42,376 bases of DNA from Bacteroidales bacterium (GTDB taxonomy: Bacteria; Bacteroidota; Bacteroidia; Bacteroidales; UBA932), in the NCBI GenBank assembly GCA_022774085.1, contig JALFNZ010000016.1, positions 1-42,376 on the forward strand, written 5' to 3'. Below, piece after piece: positions 33,893 to 41,672 of this stretch. Each line of letters opens with the position of its first letter. The stretch's first letter is position 1. Made by a program: the position numbers and the translations under genes. The notes beneath the pieces are model-generated. The model saw only the letters and a program-made list of their open reading frames with translations. It was not told the origin of the DNA and did not search any database.

Positions 33893-35405
33893 TTATTTGA
33901 GAATCATCAGAGTAGCTTTGGCTTTCGTGTTCTTTACCTCTATCACATTGCTATTTCTGGATGTAACGGGAGCTCTCCACTCTTATCTGGGTTGGATGGC
34001 CAAAATTCAATTTTTACCGGCTGCACTCTCGCTGAATGTGGTGATTGTTGCCCTCCTGATCCTACTGACCCTTGTTTTTGGAAGGGTGTACTGCTCTGTA
34101 ATCTGCCCTTTGGGAGTGATGCAGGACATCATTTCATGGACACGTGGAAAGATGAAAAAGAAAGACCGCTTCCGCTTCAAATATGTGAAGGAGCATAAGT
34201 GGCTTCGTTACGGCATGCTAGTAATTTTCTTTGTCACATTGGCATTCGGAGTATCTGCAATATCCGGTTTTCTTGCTCCGTACAGTGTGTATGGCAAGAT
34301 TGCCCGGAACCTGTTCGCTCCAGTATATGGCTTAGGCAACAACCTCCTGGCATGGGTGGCAGAAAGGCTTGACAGCTATGCATTCTATTCTAAAGAGGTG
34401 TGGATATGGAGTCTTCCTGCCTTCATAGCCTCAGCATCCATGTTCATACTCCTTTTCGCCCTTGCATGGATAGGTGGCAGGACGTGGTGCAACAATATTT
34501 GTCCGGTAGGTACGATTCTGGGCTTCTTCTCAAGATTCAGCCTGCTTGCTCCGGGTATAGACAAATCGAAATGCCGTGGATGTGGCCTGTGTGGAAAGCA
34601 GTGCAAATGTTCTTGCATTGACATGCAGAATCATGTGATAGATACCAGCAGATGCGTAAGCTGCATGGACTGCATCAGCACATGCAACGAAGGGGCTATC
34701 CAATACAAACTTCGCTATGGGAAAAATCAGAATGCTCCCCAGGCCGGCAAGGAGGAGAAAGCGGAAATTAAGACGGCAGACACTGGCAGAAGAGCCTTTC
34801 TCGCAGGAGCTGCAATACTCGGTGCATCTGCCGCTCAGGCACAGGAAAAGTCGCTGAAAGAGCGTCTTGCTCCGGAAAGGACTCACAAGGTTGCACAGAG
34901 GACTGTCCCGCTTGTACCGGCGGGGTCAGTGAGTCTCAAACATTTCACTGACCATTGCACTTCATGCCAGCTTTGCGTCAGCACTTGTCCGAACAATGTT
35001 CTCAGACCCTCGTCTGACCTGACAAGATTCATGCAGCCTGAAATGTCGTATGAAAAGGGCTATTGCAGACCGGAGTGCACGGCATGCTCGCAGGTTTGCC
35101 CTGCTGGTGCCATATTGGAGGTCAGTCCTGAGGAGAAGTCTTCCGTACAAATAGGTCATGCTGTCGTGGACTACAGCCTTTGCGTGGTGAAAACTGATTC
35201 AGTACACTGTGGCAACTGCGCCAAACACTGTCCGGCAGGAGCAATCAATATGGTTCTGTCTGATCCTGAGAATCCGAAATCGCTTAGGATTCCTTCTGTA
35301 AATGAGCAGAAATGTATCGGATGCGGAGCATGTGAGAACCTTTGTCCGGCGAGTCCGGTTTCTGCAATCCACGTAGAAGGACATGAAGTTCACCTAACCT
35401 TATAA
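33873..35405 (+). CDS. Membrane ferredoxin protein, NapH-like half fused to a Tat-type ferredoxin half
   Basis: A 510 aa iron-sulfur membrane protein. The first ~230 residues have about five membrane segments and the NapH/NosR-type motifs YCSVICPLGVMQD and TWCNNICPVGTILG. Next come two 4Fe-4S motifs, CRGCGLCGKQCKC and CVSCMDCISTC. Around residue 305 a new twin-arginine motif appears (GRRAFLAGAAILGASAAQAQ, Arg306-Arg307), followed by further 4Fe-4S motifs (CTSCQLCVSTC, CTACSQVC, CGNCAKHC, CIGCGACENLC). The arrangement looks like NapH joined to a NapG-like exported ferredoxin. It probably passes electrons from the quinone pool to an external partner, most likely the aldo/keto reductase encoded 11 bp downstream. 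I chose the ATG at 33873, inside the patatin gene. Confidence 0.87.
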   Translation: MKQKKTNYLRIIRVALAFVFFTSITLLFLDVTGALHSYLGWMAKIQFLPAALSLNVVIVALLILLTLVFGRVYCSVICPLGVMQDIISWTRGKMKKKDRFRFKYVKEHKWLRYGMLVIFFVTLAFGVSAISGFLAPYSVYGKIARNLFAPVYGLGNNLLAWVAERLDSYAFYSKEVWIWSLPAFIASASMFILLFALAWIGGRTWCNNICPVGTILGFFSRFSLLAPGIDKSKCRGCGLCGKQCKCSCIDMQNHVIDTSRCVSCMDCISTCNEGAIQYKLRYGKNQNAPQAGKEEKAEIKTADTGRRAFLAGAAILGASAAQAQEKSLKERLAPERTHKVAQRTVPLVPAGSVSLKHFTDHCTSCQLCVSTCPNNVLRPSSDLTRFMQPEMSYEKGYCRPECTACSQVCPAGAILEVSPEEKSSVQIGHAVVDYSLCVVKTDSVHCGNCAKHCPAGAINMVLSDPENPKSLRIPSVNEQKCIGCGACENLCPASPVSAIHVEGHEVHLTL

Positions 35406-35416
35406 TCGGCATTACT

Positions 35417-36769
35417 ATGAACAAGAATATCAGCAGAAGGGAATTTATCAAGACAAGTTCGTCAGCGGTTGCAGCAGTTGCTGCCACAAGCCTTGTCGGA
35501 GGATGTGCTGCGGATGCAGGCATCGGAACTGCACTCGTGGGCGGAGAGATGACATACAGGACCAACCACAATTCAGGTGACAAGGTCAGCATTCTCGGTT
35601 ACGGCTGCATGAGATGGCCGATGACAAAGGTTGATGATAAGGAGGTTATCGATCAGGAACAGGTCAACAGGCTTGTTGATTATGCAATTGAACACGGTGT
35701 CAACTATTTCGATGCCGCACCGATTTATCTTGCGGGAGAATGTGAAAGGGCTACAGGTCTGGCTCTTTCAAGGCATCCTCGCGAGGGTTATTTCATAGCA
35801 ACCAAGCTCTCCAATTTCTATGATTCGTCAAGGGAAGCGGCAATGGAAATGTACCATGCCTCTTTCAAGAGCCTGCAGGTGGATTATCTTGACTATTATC
35901 TTCTCCATTCGATCGGTGGGGGAGGAATGGACAAATTCAATGAGAGGTTCGTAGATAATGGAATGATTGATTTCCTGATGAAGGAAAGGCAGGCAGGCCG
36001 TATCAGGAATCTCGGTTTCTCTTTCCATGGAGATAAAGCTTGCTTTGATGCCCTTATGGCACTTCATGAAAAGTATCATTGGGACTTTGTGCAGATACAG
36101 CTCAATTATATGGACTGGAAGCATCCTCAGGGAAGGAATGTCGAGGCGGAATACCTTTACAATGAACTGGATAGAAGGAGTATTCCTGTCATCATCATGG
36201 AGCCGCTTCTTGGAGGCAGGCTGGCCAATCTGCCTGATTTCATCGTGGAGATGCTGAAGGAAAAAGCGCCTGCAGCAAGCAATGCCAGCTGGGCATTCAG
36301 ATTTGCAGGGTCATGCAAGGGAGTGCTGACTGTGTTGAGTGGAATGACTTATATGGAACATCTTCAGGACAATCTGAACACATATTCTCCATTAGTGGAG
36401 CTGACTGAATCAGAGCAGGACTTCCTCCAGCATGTGGCATCTCTGATGAAAAAATTCCCGTTTGTCAGGTGTACCCATTGCGACTACTGTATGCCTTGCC
36501 CTTATGGCATAGACATCCCGGAAATCTTCCAGCACTACAACAAATGCATCAATGAAGGATATGTCAATGAGGATGCCGGCACTAAAGAATACAGGAAAGC
36601 ACGTCGGGCATATCTTATCAGTTATGACCGCGCTGTTCCGAAGTTACGTCAGGCTGACCGATGCATCAGTTGCAATCAGTGCAGGTCTAAATGTCCTCAG
36701 GATATAAATATCCCCGGAGAACTCGGACGTATTTGGAGATATGTCGAAGAACTTCGCAAAAATCAATGA
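35417..36769 (+). CDS. Tat-exported aldo/keto reductase with C-terminal 4Fe-4S clusters
   Basis: This 450 aa protein starts MNKNISRREFIKTSSSAVAA, a twin-arginine signal, followed by a possible lipobox (LVGGC, Cys about 30). The middle is an aldo/keto reductase barrel (LGYGCMRWP, VNYFDAAPIYLAGECE, DYYLLHSIGG, IRNLGFSFHG). The C-terminal ~100 residues carry two cysteine clusters of ferredoxin type (CTHCDYCMPCPYGIDIP and CISCNQCRSKCPQDINIP). Tat export suits a cofactor-loaded Fe-S protein. Because NADPH is not available outside, electrons probably come from the membrane ferredoxin encoded upstream. The substrate is unknown. Confidence 0.9.
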   Translation: MNKNISRREFIKTSSSAVAAVAATSLVGGCAADAGIGTALVGGEMTYRTNHNSGDKVSILGYGCMRWPMTKVDDKEVIDQEQVNRLVDYAIEHGVNYFDAAPIYLAGECERATGLALSRHPREGYFIATKLSNFYDSSREAAMEMYHASFKSLQVDYLDYYLLHSIGGGGMDKFNERFVDNGMIDFLMKERQAGRIRNLGFSFHGDKACFDALMALHEKYHWDFVQIQLNYMDWKHPQGRNVEAEYLYNELDRRSIPVIIMEPLLGGRLANLPDFIVEMLKEKAPAASNASWAFRFAGSCKGVLTVLSGMTYMEHLQDNLNTYSPLVELTESEQDFLQHVASLMKKFPFVRCTHCDYCMPCPYGIDIPEIFQHYNKCINEGYVNEDAGTKEYRKARRAYLISYDRAVPKLRQADRCISCNQCRSKCPQDINIPGELGRIWRYVEELRKNQ

Positions 36770-36773
36770 TTAA

Positions 36774-36804
36774 GGCCGGCTGGAAAATCACTTTCCAGCC
36801 GGCC
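36774..36804. terminator. Strong GC-rich terminator
   Basis: GGCCGGCTGGAAA pairs perfectly with its complement around a 5 nt loop (13 bp stem), 4 bp after the aldo/keto reductase stop. On the plus strand a CTTTCGATTATTT tract follows. It also lies downstream of the convergent MFS gene. Confidence 0.8.
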
Positions 36805-36828
36805 CTTTCGATTATTTCTGTCTGACAG

Positions 36829-38112
36829 TTATGCGATTTTGGTCATGTTTCCCTTCGGATCTTTGAAGAGGACGATGAAGAGCAGTGCTACAACAAGGGC
36901 ATAGCCGGCGAAGATGTACCATGCGGTGCTCCATGACGGCTCAGCTGCGTTATAGACAAAGTGGTTCACCACGGCCTGGGCAGAAAGCGTACCTACGGTT
37001 GCTCCGATACCGTTTGTCATGAGCATGAAAAGACCCTGAGCGCTGTTCTGAATCTTCTCGGTCGTTCTCATGTTGACATAGAGGGAACCGGAAATGTTGA
37101 AGAAATCGAAGGCAACGCCATAGACAATCATAGAGAGGATGAGCATCCATACGCCGCTTCCTGTGTCACCTGCCCCGAACAGTCCGAAACGCAGCACCCA
37201 TGCAAACATTGCAATGAGCATGACCCTCTTGATCCCGAACAGCTTCATGGCAATAGGGATGAGCAGGATGCCCAGAGTCTCTGAAACCTGAGAAATGGAA
37301 ATAAGGGCGTTTGCATTGCGGGCACCCCATGTGTCGGCAAATTCAGGCACCTCGGTAAAGTGGGTGATATATGGATTTGCAAAGCCGTTTGTAATCTGGA
37401 GCGCAACCCCGAGCAGCATTGAGAAGATGAAGAATACAGCCATGTTCCTATCCTTGAAAAGCGAGAAGGCTTTGAAACCGAAACGCTCGGCAAGGCTCAC
37501 GTTGCCTGCGGCATCCTGGCTGCAAGGACATGAAGGCAGGGTAAAACAGTACAGAAGCATCGCAATTCCGCAGACGCCGGAAACCATGAACTGGTTGTAG
37601 GTGTACTGGAATGCAACTCCGTCGCCGCCTTTGACGAAATTCACGAAAAGCATGGCACATATGAAACCGATGGTTCCGAATACCCTGATTGGTGGGAAAT
37701 CCTTCACGGTGTCATAGCCGTTGTTCTCAAGGATCCTGAATGCAACGGAATTGGAAAGAGCGATGGTAGGCATGTAGAATGCGACACTCACCGCATAGAT
37801 GCTGAACAGGATTGCAAAGTTGACGTCTGTCCCGGCAGCCATCCCATAGCAGGAAGCCCCGATCATCGCTGCACCTGCAACTCCGTGGCAAAGGCCAAGA
37901 AGACGCTGCGCAGGTACCCATTTGTCTGCAACGATGCCCATGAGTGTAGGCATGAAGATGGACACGATGCCCTGCATGGCATAAAAGATACCGATTCTGG
38001 TAGCAAGGCCGACTGAAGCAAGATAGCTTCCCATAGATGTGAGGTAGGCTCCCCAGACTGCCCACTGTAGGACGTTCATTACAATGAGCCTCAATTTGAT
38101 TGATTTGTTCAT
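36829..38112 (-). CDS. MFS nucleoside:H+ symporter (NupG-like)
   Basis: This 427 aa protein has about twelve membrane segments and belongs to the nucleoside:H+ symporter branch of the major facilitator superfamily. Recognisable segments are LQWAVWGAYLTSMGSYLA at the start, ALSNSVAFRIL, FPPIRVFGTIGFI, and FFNISGSLYVNM in the C-terminal half. It would import nucleosides (or a related sugar compound) with protons. It follows the lptG-type gene by 47 bp in the same direction and is probably last in the tgt-lptG-MFS unit. A link to tgt through queuosine or nucleoside salvage is possible but not shown. Confidence 0.88.
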   Translation of the reverse strand: MNKSIKLRLIVMNVLQWAVWGAYLTSMGSYLASVGLATRIGIFYAMQGIVSIFMPTLMGIVADKWVPAQRLLGLCHGVAGAAMIGASCYGMAAGTDVNFAILFSIYAVSVAFYMPTIALSNSVAFRILENNGYDTVKDFPPIRVFGTIGFICAMLFVNFVKGGDGVAFQYTYNQFMVSGVCGIAMLLYCFTLPSCPCSQDAAGNVSLAERFGFKAFSLFKDRNMAVFFIFSMLLGVALQITNGFANPYITHFTEVPEFADTWGARNANALISISQVSETLGILLIPIAMKLFGIKRVMLIAMFAWVLRFGLFGAGDTGSGVWMLILSMIVYGVAFDFFNISGSLYVNMRTTEKIQNSAQGLFMLMTNGIGATVGTLSAQAVVNHFVYNAAEPSWSTAWYIFAGYALVVALLFIVLFKDPKGNMTKIA

Positions 38113-38159
38113 ATTCTTGTGTTATTGACTTATTCTGGTTTGTTCGGAAGATGAGGCTT

Positions 38160-39254
38160 TTATTTTGGCGCTATCCTGTAGAGGAAGGCCGTGATGAAGG
38201 CATAGAGCACATTCGGCAGCCAGAGCGCTATCCATGGAGGCAGGACACCCGTGTGCACGAACATTTGGCTGAATCTCAAGAAGAGGATGTAGGTGAAGGC
38301 AAGCGCGATGCCGATACCGATGTTCCAGCCGATTCCGCCTCGTCGTTTGCGGGACGAAAGCGAAACTCCCATGATGGTAAGGATGAAGGCAGAGAACGGC
38401 AGGGCGAATCTGGTGTGTTTTTCAATCAGCGCGAATTTGACATTTGCATCACCCCTCATGCGTTGGGTTGCAATCAGTTCATTGAGCTCTTTATAGGTCA
38501 GCGTCTCGACCGTATTTTCTGTCAGGTAGAAATCCTTGACGGACAGGGCGAGGGTAGTGTCGAGCTGTTCCCCGCTGCGGATCTGGTCTGTAAGGTCCTC
38601 GTTGTAGTCCCTGATGAAGTATTTCTTGAGTCTCCATTTTCCGGATGTCGTGTCATAGACAGCGGATTCGGCTGAGATCTTGGAAATCAGTTTGTTATCC
38701 TCAATCCTTTCCAAGGTGAAGCGGTAGGCTGTCTTGTTCCAGGAACTGAATGATTCCGCATAGACAAATTCGCCCGGGGAGATCTGATAATGCACGTTTC
38801 TGCCAACGCTCATGAACCTCGTCTTGACATACTTGTTTTCAAAGTCAAGTCTCGTCTTGTTGGATTCCGGTATGACAAAAAGGTTGAGACACAGAGACAA
38901 AAGGGCAATCAGTGATGCTGAGAATATATAAGGGACCATCATCCTGTGGAAGCTGATACCGCAGGAAAGGATGGCTATGATTTCCGAGTCCGCCGCCATC
39001 TTGGAGGTGAAGAAAATCACCGTGATGAATACGAACAGAGGGCTGAACATATTCATGAAATATGGCACGAAATTCAGGTAGTAGTCGAAAATGATTGCCT
39101 TGAGCGGGGCCTCCTTGCTCACGAAATCGTCAATCTTCTCGCTGATGTCAAATATGATGACAATCCCGATGATGAGAATCAGCGCGATGAAGAATGTGGA
39201 AATGAATTTCCGGACTATGTAGGCGTCAAGTTTCCTTGGTCTGAGGTCAATCAT
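38160..39254 (-). CDS. LptF/LptG-family LPS export permease
   Basis: A YjgP/YjgQ-family protein of 364 aa. Three membrane segments at the N terminus (about 15-37, 55-78, 100-120), a periplasmic jellyroll region (about 125-270) and three more at the C terminus form the LptF/LptG fold. With LptB this makes the ABC transporter that moves lipopolysaccharide from the inner membrane to the Lpt bridge. The N-terminal IDLRPRKLDAYIVRKFISTFF is typical of Bacteroidota LptG. It lies 11 bp after tgt, a common pairing in this phylum. Whether it is LptF or LptG cannot be fixed here. Confidence 0.92.
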   Translation of the reverse strand: MIDLRPRKLDAYIVRKFISTFFIALILIIGIVIIFDISEKIDDFVSKEAPLKAIIFDYYLNFVPYFMNMFSPLFVFITVIFFTSKMAADSEIIAILSCGISFHRMMVPYIFSASLIALLSLCLNLFVIPESNKTRLDFENKYVKTRFMSVGRNVHYQISPGEFVYAESFSSWNKTAYRFTLERIEDNKLISKISAESAVYDTTSGKWRLKKYFIRDYNEDLTDQIRSGEQLDTTLALSVKDFYLTENTVETLTYKELNELIATQRMRGDANVKFALIEKHTRFALPFSAFILTIMGVSLSSRKRRGGIGWNIGIGIALAFTYILFLRFSQMFVHTGVLPPWIALWLPNVLYAFITAFLYRIAPK

Positions 39255-39265
39255 GTCTGAGGCAG

Positions 39266-40396
39266 TTAAAGTCTGTGTGTCAATTTTGGAACGACAGCAT
39301 CTTTCCAGGACTTGAAGTCCCCGGCCTTAATATGTGCGCGGGCCTGGCTTATAAGGTCGAGGTAGAAGGCAAGGTTGTGCTCACTGGCAATCTGACCGGC
39401 GAAAAGTTCTCCTGCAATGAAAAGATGTCTCAGATATGCCTTTGAATAGGTCCTGTCCACAAAGGATGTTCCCTTCGGGTCGAGAGGGGAGAAGTCGTCC
39501 GCCCATTTCCTGTTCTTCATGTTCATGATACCGTCCCATGTGAACAGCATGCCGTTACGACCGTTGCGTGTAGGCATGACGCAATCGAACATATCCACTC
39601 CGCGGGCGATGCCTTCAAGAATGTTCGCCGGCGTGCCTACTCCCATCAGATATCTTGGCTTGTCCTTAGGCAAAACAGGGTCCACAACCTCAAGCATTTC
39701 GTACATCTTCTCCGTAGGCTCTCCCACTGCAAGGCCTCCTATTGCGTAACCATCCCTGTCGAAAGAGGCGGCATGCTCGACCGCCTGTATTCTCAGGTCG
39801 GGATAGACGCAGCCTTGTACGATTGGAAAAAGCGTCTGCGAGTAGCCGTACAGGGGCTCAGTCCGGTCAAAGTGCCTGATGCACCTTTCGAGCCATCTCT
39901 GTGTCAGGCTAAGCGATTTCTTCGCATACTCGTATGTTGCGTCACCGGGACAGCACTCGTCCAGGGCCATGATGATGTCGGCGCCTATAATGCGCTGTGT
40001 ATCAACATTGTTTTCTGGCGTAAAGATGTGTTTTGACCCATCTATATGTGACCGGAAAATGCATCCGTCCTCGGTCAGTTTCCTGATGGGGCTGAGGGAA
40101 AATACCTGGAATCCGCCGCTGTCGGTGAGGATGGGTCTGTCCCAGGATTCGAATCTGTGCAGTCCGCCTGCGGCCTTGAGTATCTCAAGGCCGGGGCGGA
40201 GGTAGAGGTGATAGGTGTTCCCGAGTATTATTTCCGCGTGGATGTCTTCCTTGAGGTCCCGGTGATATATTCCTTTGACCGAACCGACAGTGCCCACGGG
40301 CATGAAAATCGGCGTCTCGATCTTTCCATGGTCCGTGGATATGACTCCGCAGCGTGCTGAAGACTGAGGATCTTTATGTGTCTGTGTAAATGTCAT
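39266..40396 (-). CDS. tgt: tRNA-guanine (queuine) transglycosylase, zinc cysteines absent
   Basis: Tgt exchanges guanine 34 in GUN anticodons for preQ1 (or queuine) in queuosine synthesis. The 376 aa protein has all barrel motifs: ILTDSGGFQVFSL, IMALDECCPGDATYEY, YAIGGLAVGEP and the nucleophile Asp271 in FDCVMPTRNGRNG. The usual CxCx2C zinc site is replaced by Gly309-Thr-Ser311-Phe-Val-Asp314, while the fourth ligand position His340 is kept. Such zinc-less versions occur in Bacteroidota. The start lies only 2 bp from repeat copy B, so the 5' leader is made from the repeat. lptG follows 11 bp downstream. Confidence 0.94.
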   Translation of the reverse strand: MTFTQTHKDPQSSARCGVISTDHGKIETPIFMPVGTVGSVKGIYHRDLKEDIHAEIILGNTYHLYLRPGLEILKAAGGLHRFESWDRPILTDSGGFQVFSLSPIRKLTEDGCIFRSHIDGSKHIFTPENNVDTQRIIGADIIMALDECCPGDATYEYAKKSLSLTQRWLERCIRHFDRTEPLYGYSQTLFPIVQGCVYPDLRIQAVEHAASFDRDGYAIGGLAVGEPTEKMYEMLEVVDPVLPKDKPRYLMGVGTPANILEGIARGVDMFDCVMPTRNGRNGMLFTWDGIMNMKNRKWADDFSPLDPKGTSFVDRTYSKAYLRHLFIAGELFAGQIASEHNLAFYLDLISQARAHIKAGDFKSWKDAVVPKLTHRL

Positions 40397-40398
40397 CT

Positions 40399-40577
40399 AC
40401 TCAAGTTTCGCAAGTTATAACTTATTTATGTCCTGAGGGTTGTGCCGCTTGCGAAACTTCTTCCCGCCGCACATTTCCCTTTTTACGAGGACCTATCCCC
40501 AAACCCCTTCCCCCGGGGAAGGGACTTACTTACGACCTAAAGGTCTTTAAATATGGTAGTTTCGCAAATGCGAAACT
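40399..40577 (+). repeat. Structured dispersed repeat, copy B
   Basis: The inverted partner of the repeat at 86-265. Left hairpin arms AGTTTCGCAAG (40404-40414) and CTTGCGAAACT (40448-40458) enclose a 12 bp palindrome AAGTTATAACTT (40412-40423, overlapping the arm). Then come CCCTTCCCC-C-GGGGAAGGG (40505-40523), GACCT-AA-AGGTC (40534-40545) and an end hairpin AGTTTCGCA-AA-TGCGAAACT (40558-40577). All of these motifs are conserved in copy A, while the linkers vary. It fills almost the entire gap between the ilvE stop (40592) and the tgt start (40396). No ORF inside. Confidence 0.85.
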
Positions 40578-40591
40578 TAAATCATTTATTT

Positions 40592-41626
40592 CTATAGTTC
40601 AACTTTCACAGTCCATCCGAATTTGTCAGGAGCCTCCCCATATTGGATGGATGTGATGAATTTGTAAAGCGCGAGACTCTTCTCCCCACAGAGGCCGTTA
40701 CCATAGGTATAGACAGTTTCCTGGTCGGATTCGAGGGATGGCTTGTCGACGATTTTATGTACAGGGGTGATTACCACCGCAGTGCCGCACTCTCCGACCT
40801 CTTCGAAACTTCCAAGTTCCTCCACCGGGACAGGTCTTCTCTCGACTGTCATCCCCAGTTCCCGGGCTGCTACCTCAAGTGACTTGTTGGTGATTGATGG
40901 AAGGATGCTGTCTGAAAGCGGGGTGATGTAGCTGTTGCCCTTGATGCCGAAGAAGTTGGATGAGTTGTACTCGTCGATGAACTTGCGCGAAGTAGGGTCA
41001 AGATAGAGCACTGCCTTGTATCCGAGCTTGACCGCCTTGTTGAGTGAAAGAAGCGAGCAGGCATAGTTGCCGCCAACCTTGTATGCTCCGCTACCGTTAG
41101 GCGCAGCCCTGTCATAGTCCCTTGCAATGACTACGTCAATTGCCTCAAGAGCACCTCCGGTGTAGGCACCTACAGGTGAGCAGAGCATCATGAAAACGCA
41201 CTCGGTCGAAGATTTCACGCCAAGCTGGGGATTGCTGCCGAAAAGAATCGGGCGGATGTACATTGATGCATTGTTGCCATAAGGAGGCAGAAAATCGATG
41301 TTCTCCTTGACGATGCGCTTGCACATCTGAATGAACATTTCCTCCGAAGGCGCCTCGATGCCGAGGTATTCTGCGGACCTGCGAAGTCTTTTAGCATTTT
41401 CATCCGGGCGGAATATGCGCACCTCTCCGTCCTTGCCCCTGAATGCCTTGAGGCCTTCGAAGCACTGGATGCCGTAGTGGAGGGATCCGGCGAATGCGCT
41501 GATGCTGATGTAATCGTCTGTCCTGCTCTCTATTTCAGACCATTTCCCTCTCTTGAACTCGGTATAGAGGATGGTATTGGTCTTGCGATAGGCAAATGAA
41601 AGGTTGTTGAAGTCAATCGTGCTCAT
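40592..41626 (-). CDS. ilvE: Branched-chain amino acid aminotransferase
   Basis: IlvE is the PLP enzyme that transfers amino groups to and from leucine, isoleucine and valine. From the ATG at 41626 the protein is 344 aa and matches the fold-type IV family: ISAFAGSLHYGIQCFEGLKAFRG-type region split by normal spacing, the PLP lysine Lys183 in GSGAYKVGGNYA, LYLDPTSRKFIDEYNSSNFF, and the C-terminal GECGTAVVITPVHKI. An upstream ATG at 41644 would add six residues; MSTIDF is the better family start. It lies 46 bp after ilvA in the same direction, so the two form a branched-chain amino acid unit. Confidence 0.95.
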   Translation of the reverse strand: MSTIDFNNLSFAYRKTNTILYTEFKRGKWSEIESRTDDYISISAFAGSLHYGIQCFEGLKAFRGKDGEVRIFRPDENAKRLRRSAEYLGIEAPSEEMFIQMCKRIVKENIDFLPPYGNNASMYIRPILFGSNPQLGVKSSTECVFMMLCSPVGAYTGGALEAIDVVIARDYDRAAPNGSGAYKVGGNYACSLLSLNKAVKLGYKAVLYLDPTSRKFIDEYNSSNFFGIKGNSYITPLSDSILPSITNKSLEVAARELGMTVERRPVPVEELGSFEEVGECGTAVVITPVHKIVDKPSLESDQETVYTYGNGLCGEKSLALYKFITSIQYGEAPDKFGWTVKVEL

Positions 41627-41672
41627 ATCAGATAAGGATTTCAAATAGTTTGTTATTTTCGTTTATATACTC

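Noticed and set aside
86..40577. The two inverted repeats as the ends of one 40 kb composite transposon
   Set aside because: The interval holds core genes (ileS, der, prs, greA, lspA) and no transposase, so it is not a mobile cargo region. The repeats are independent insertions, or recombination points at most.
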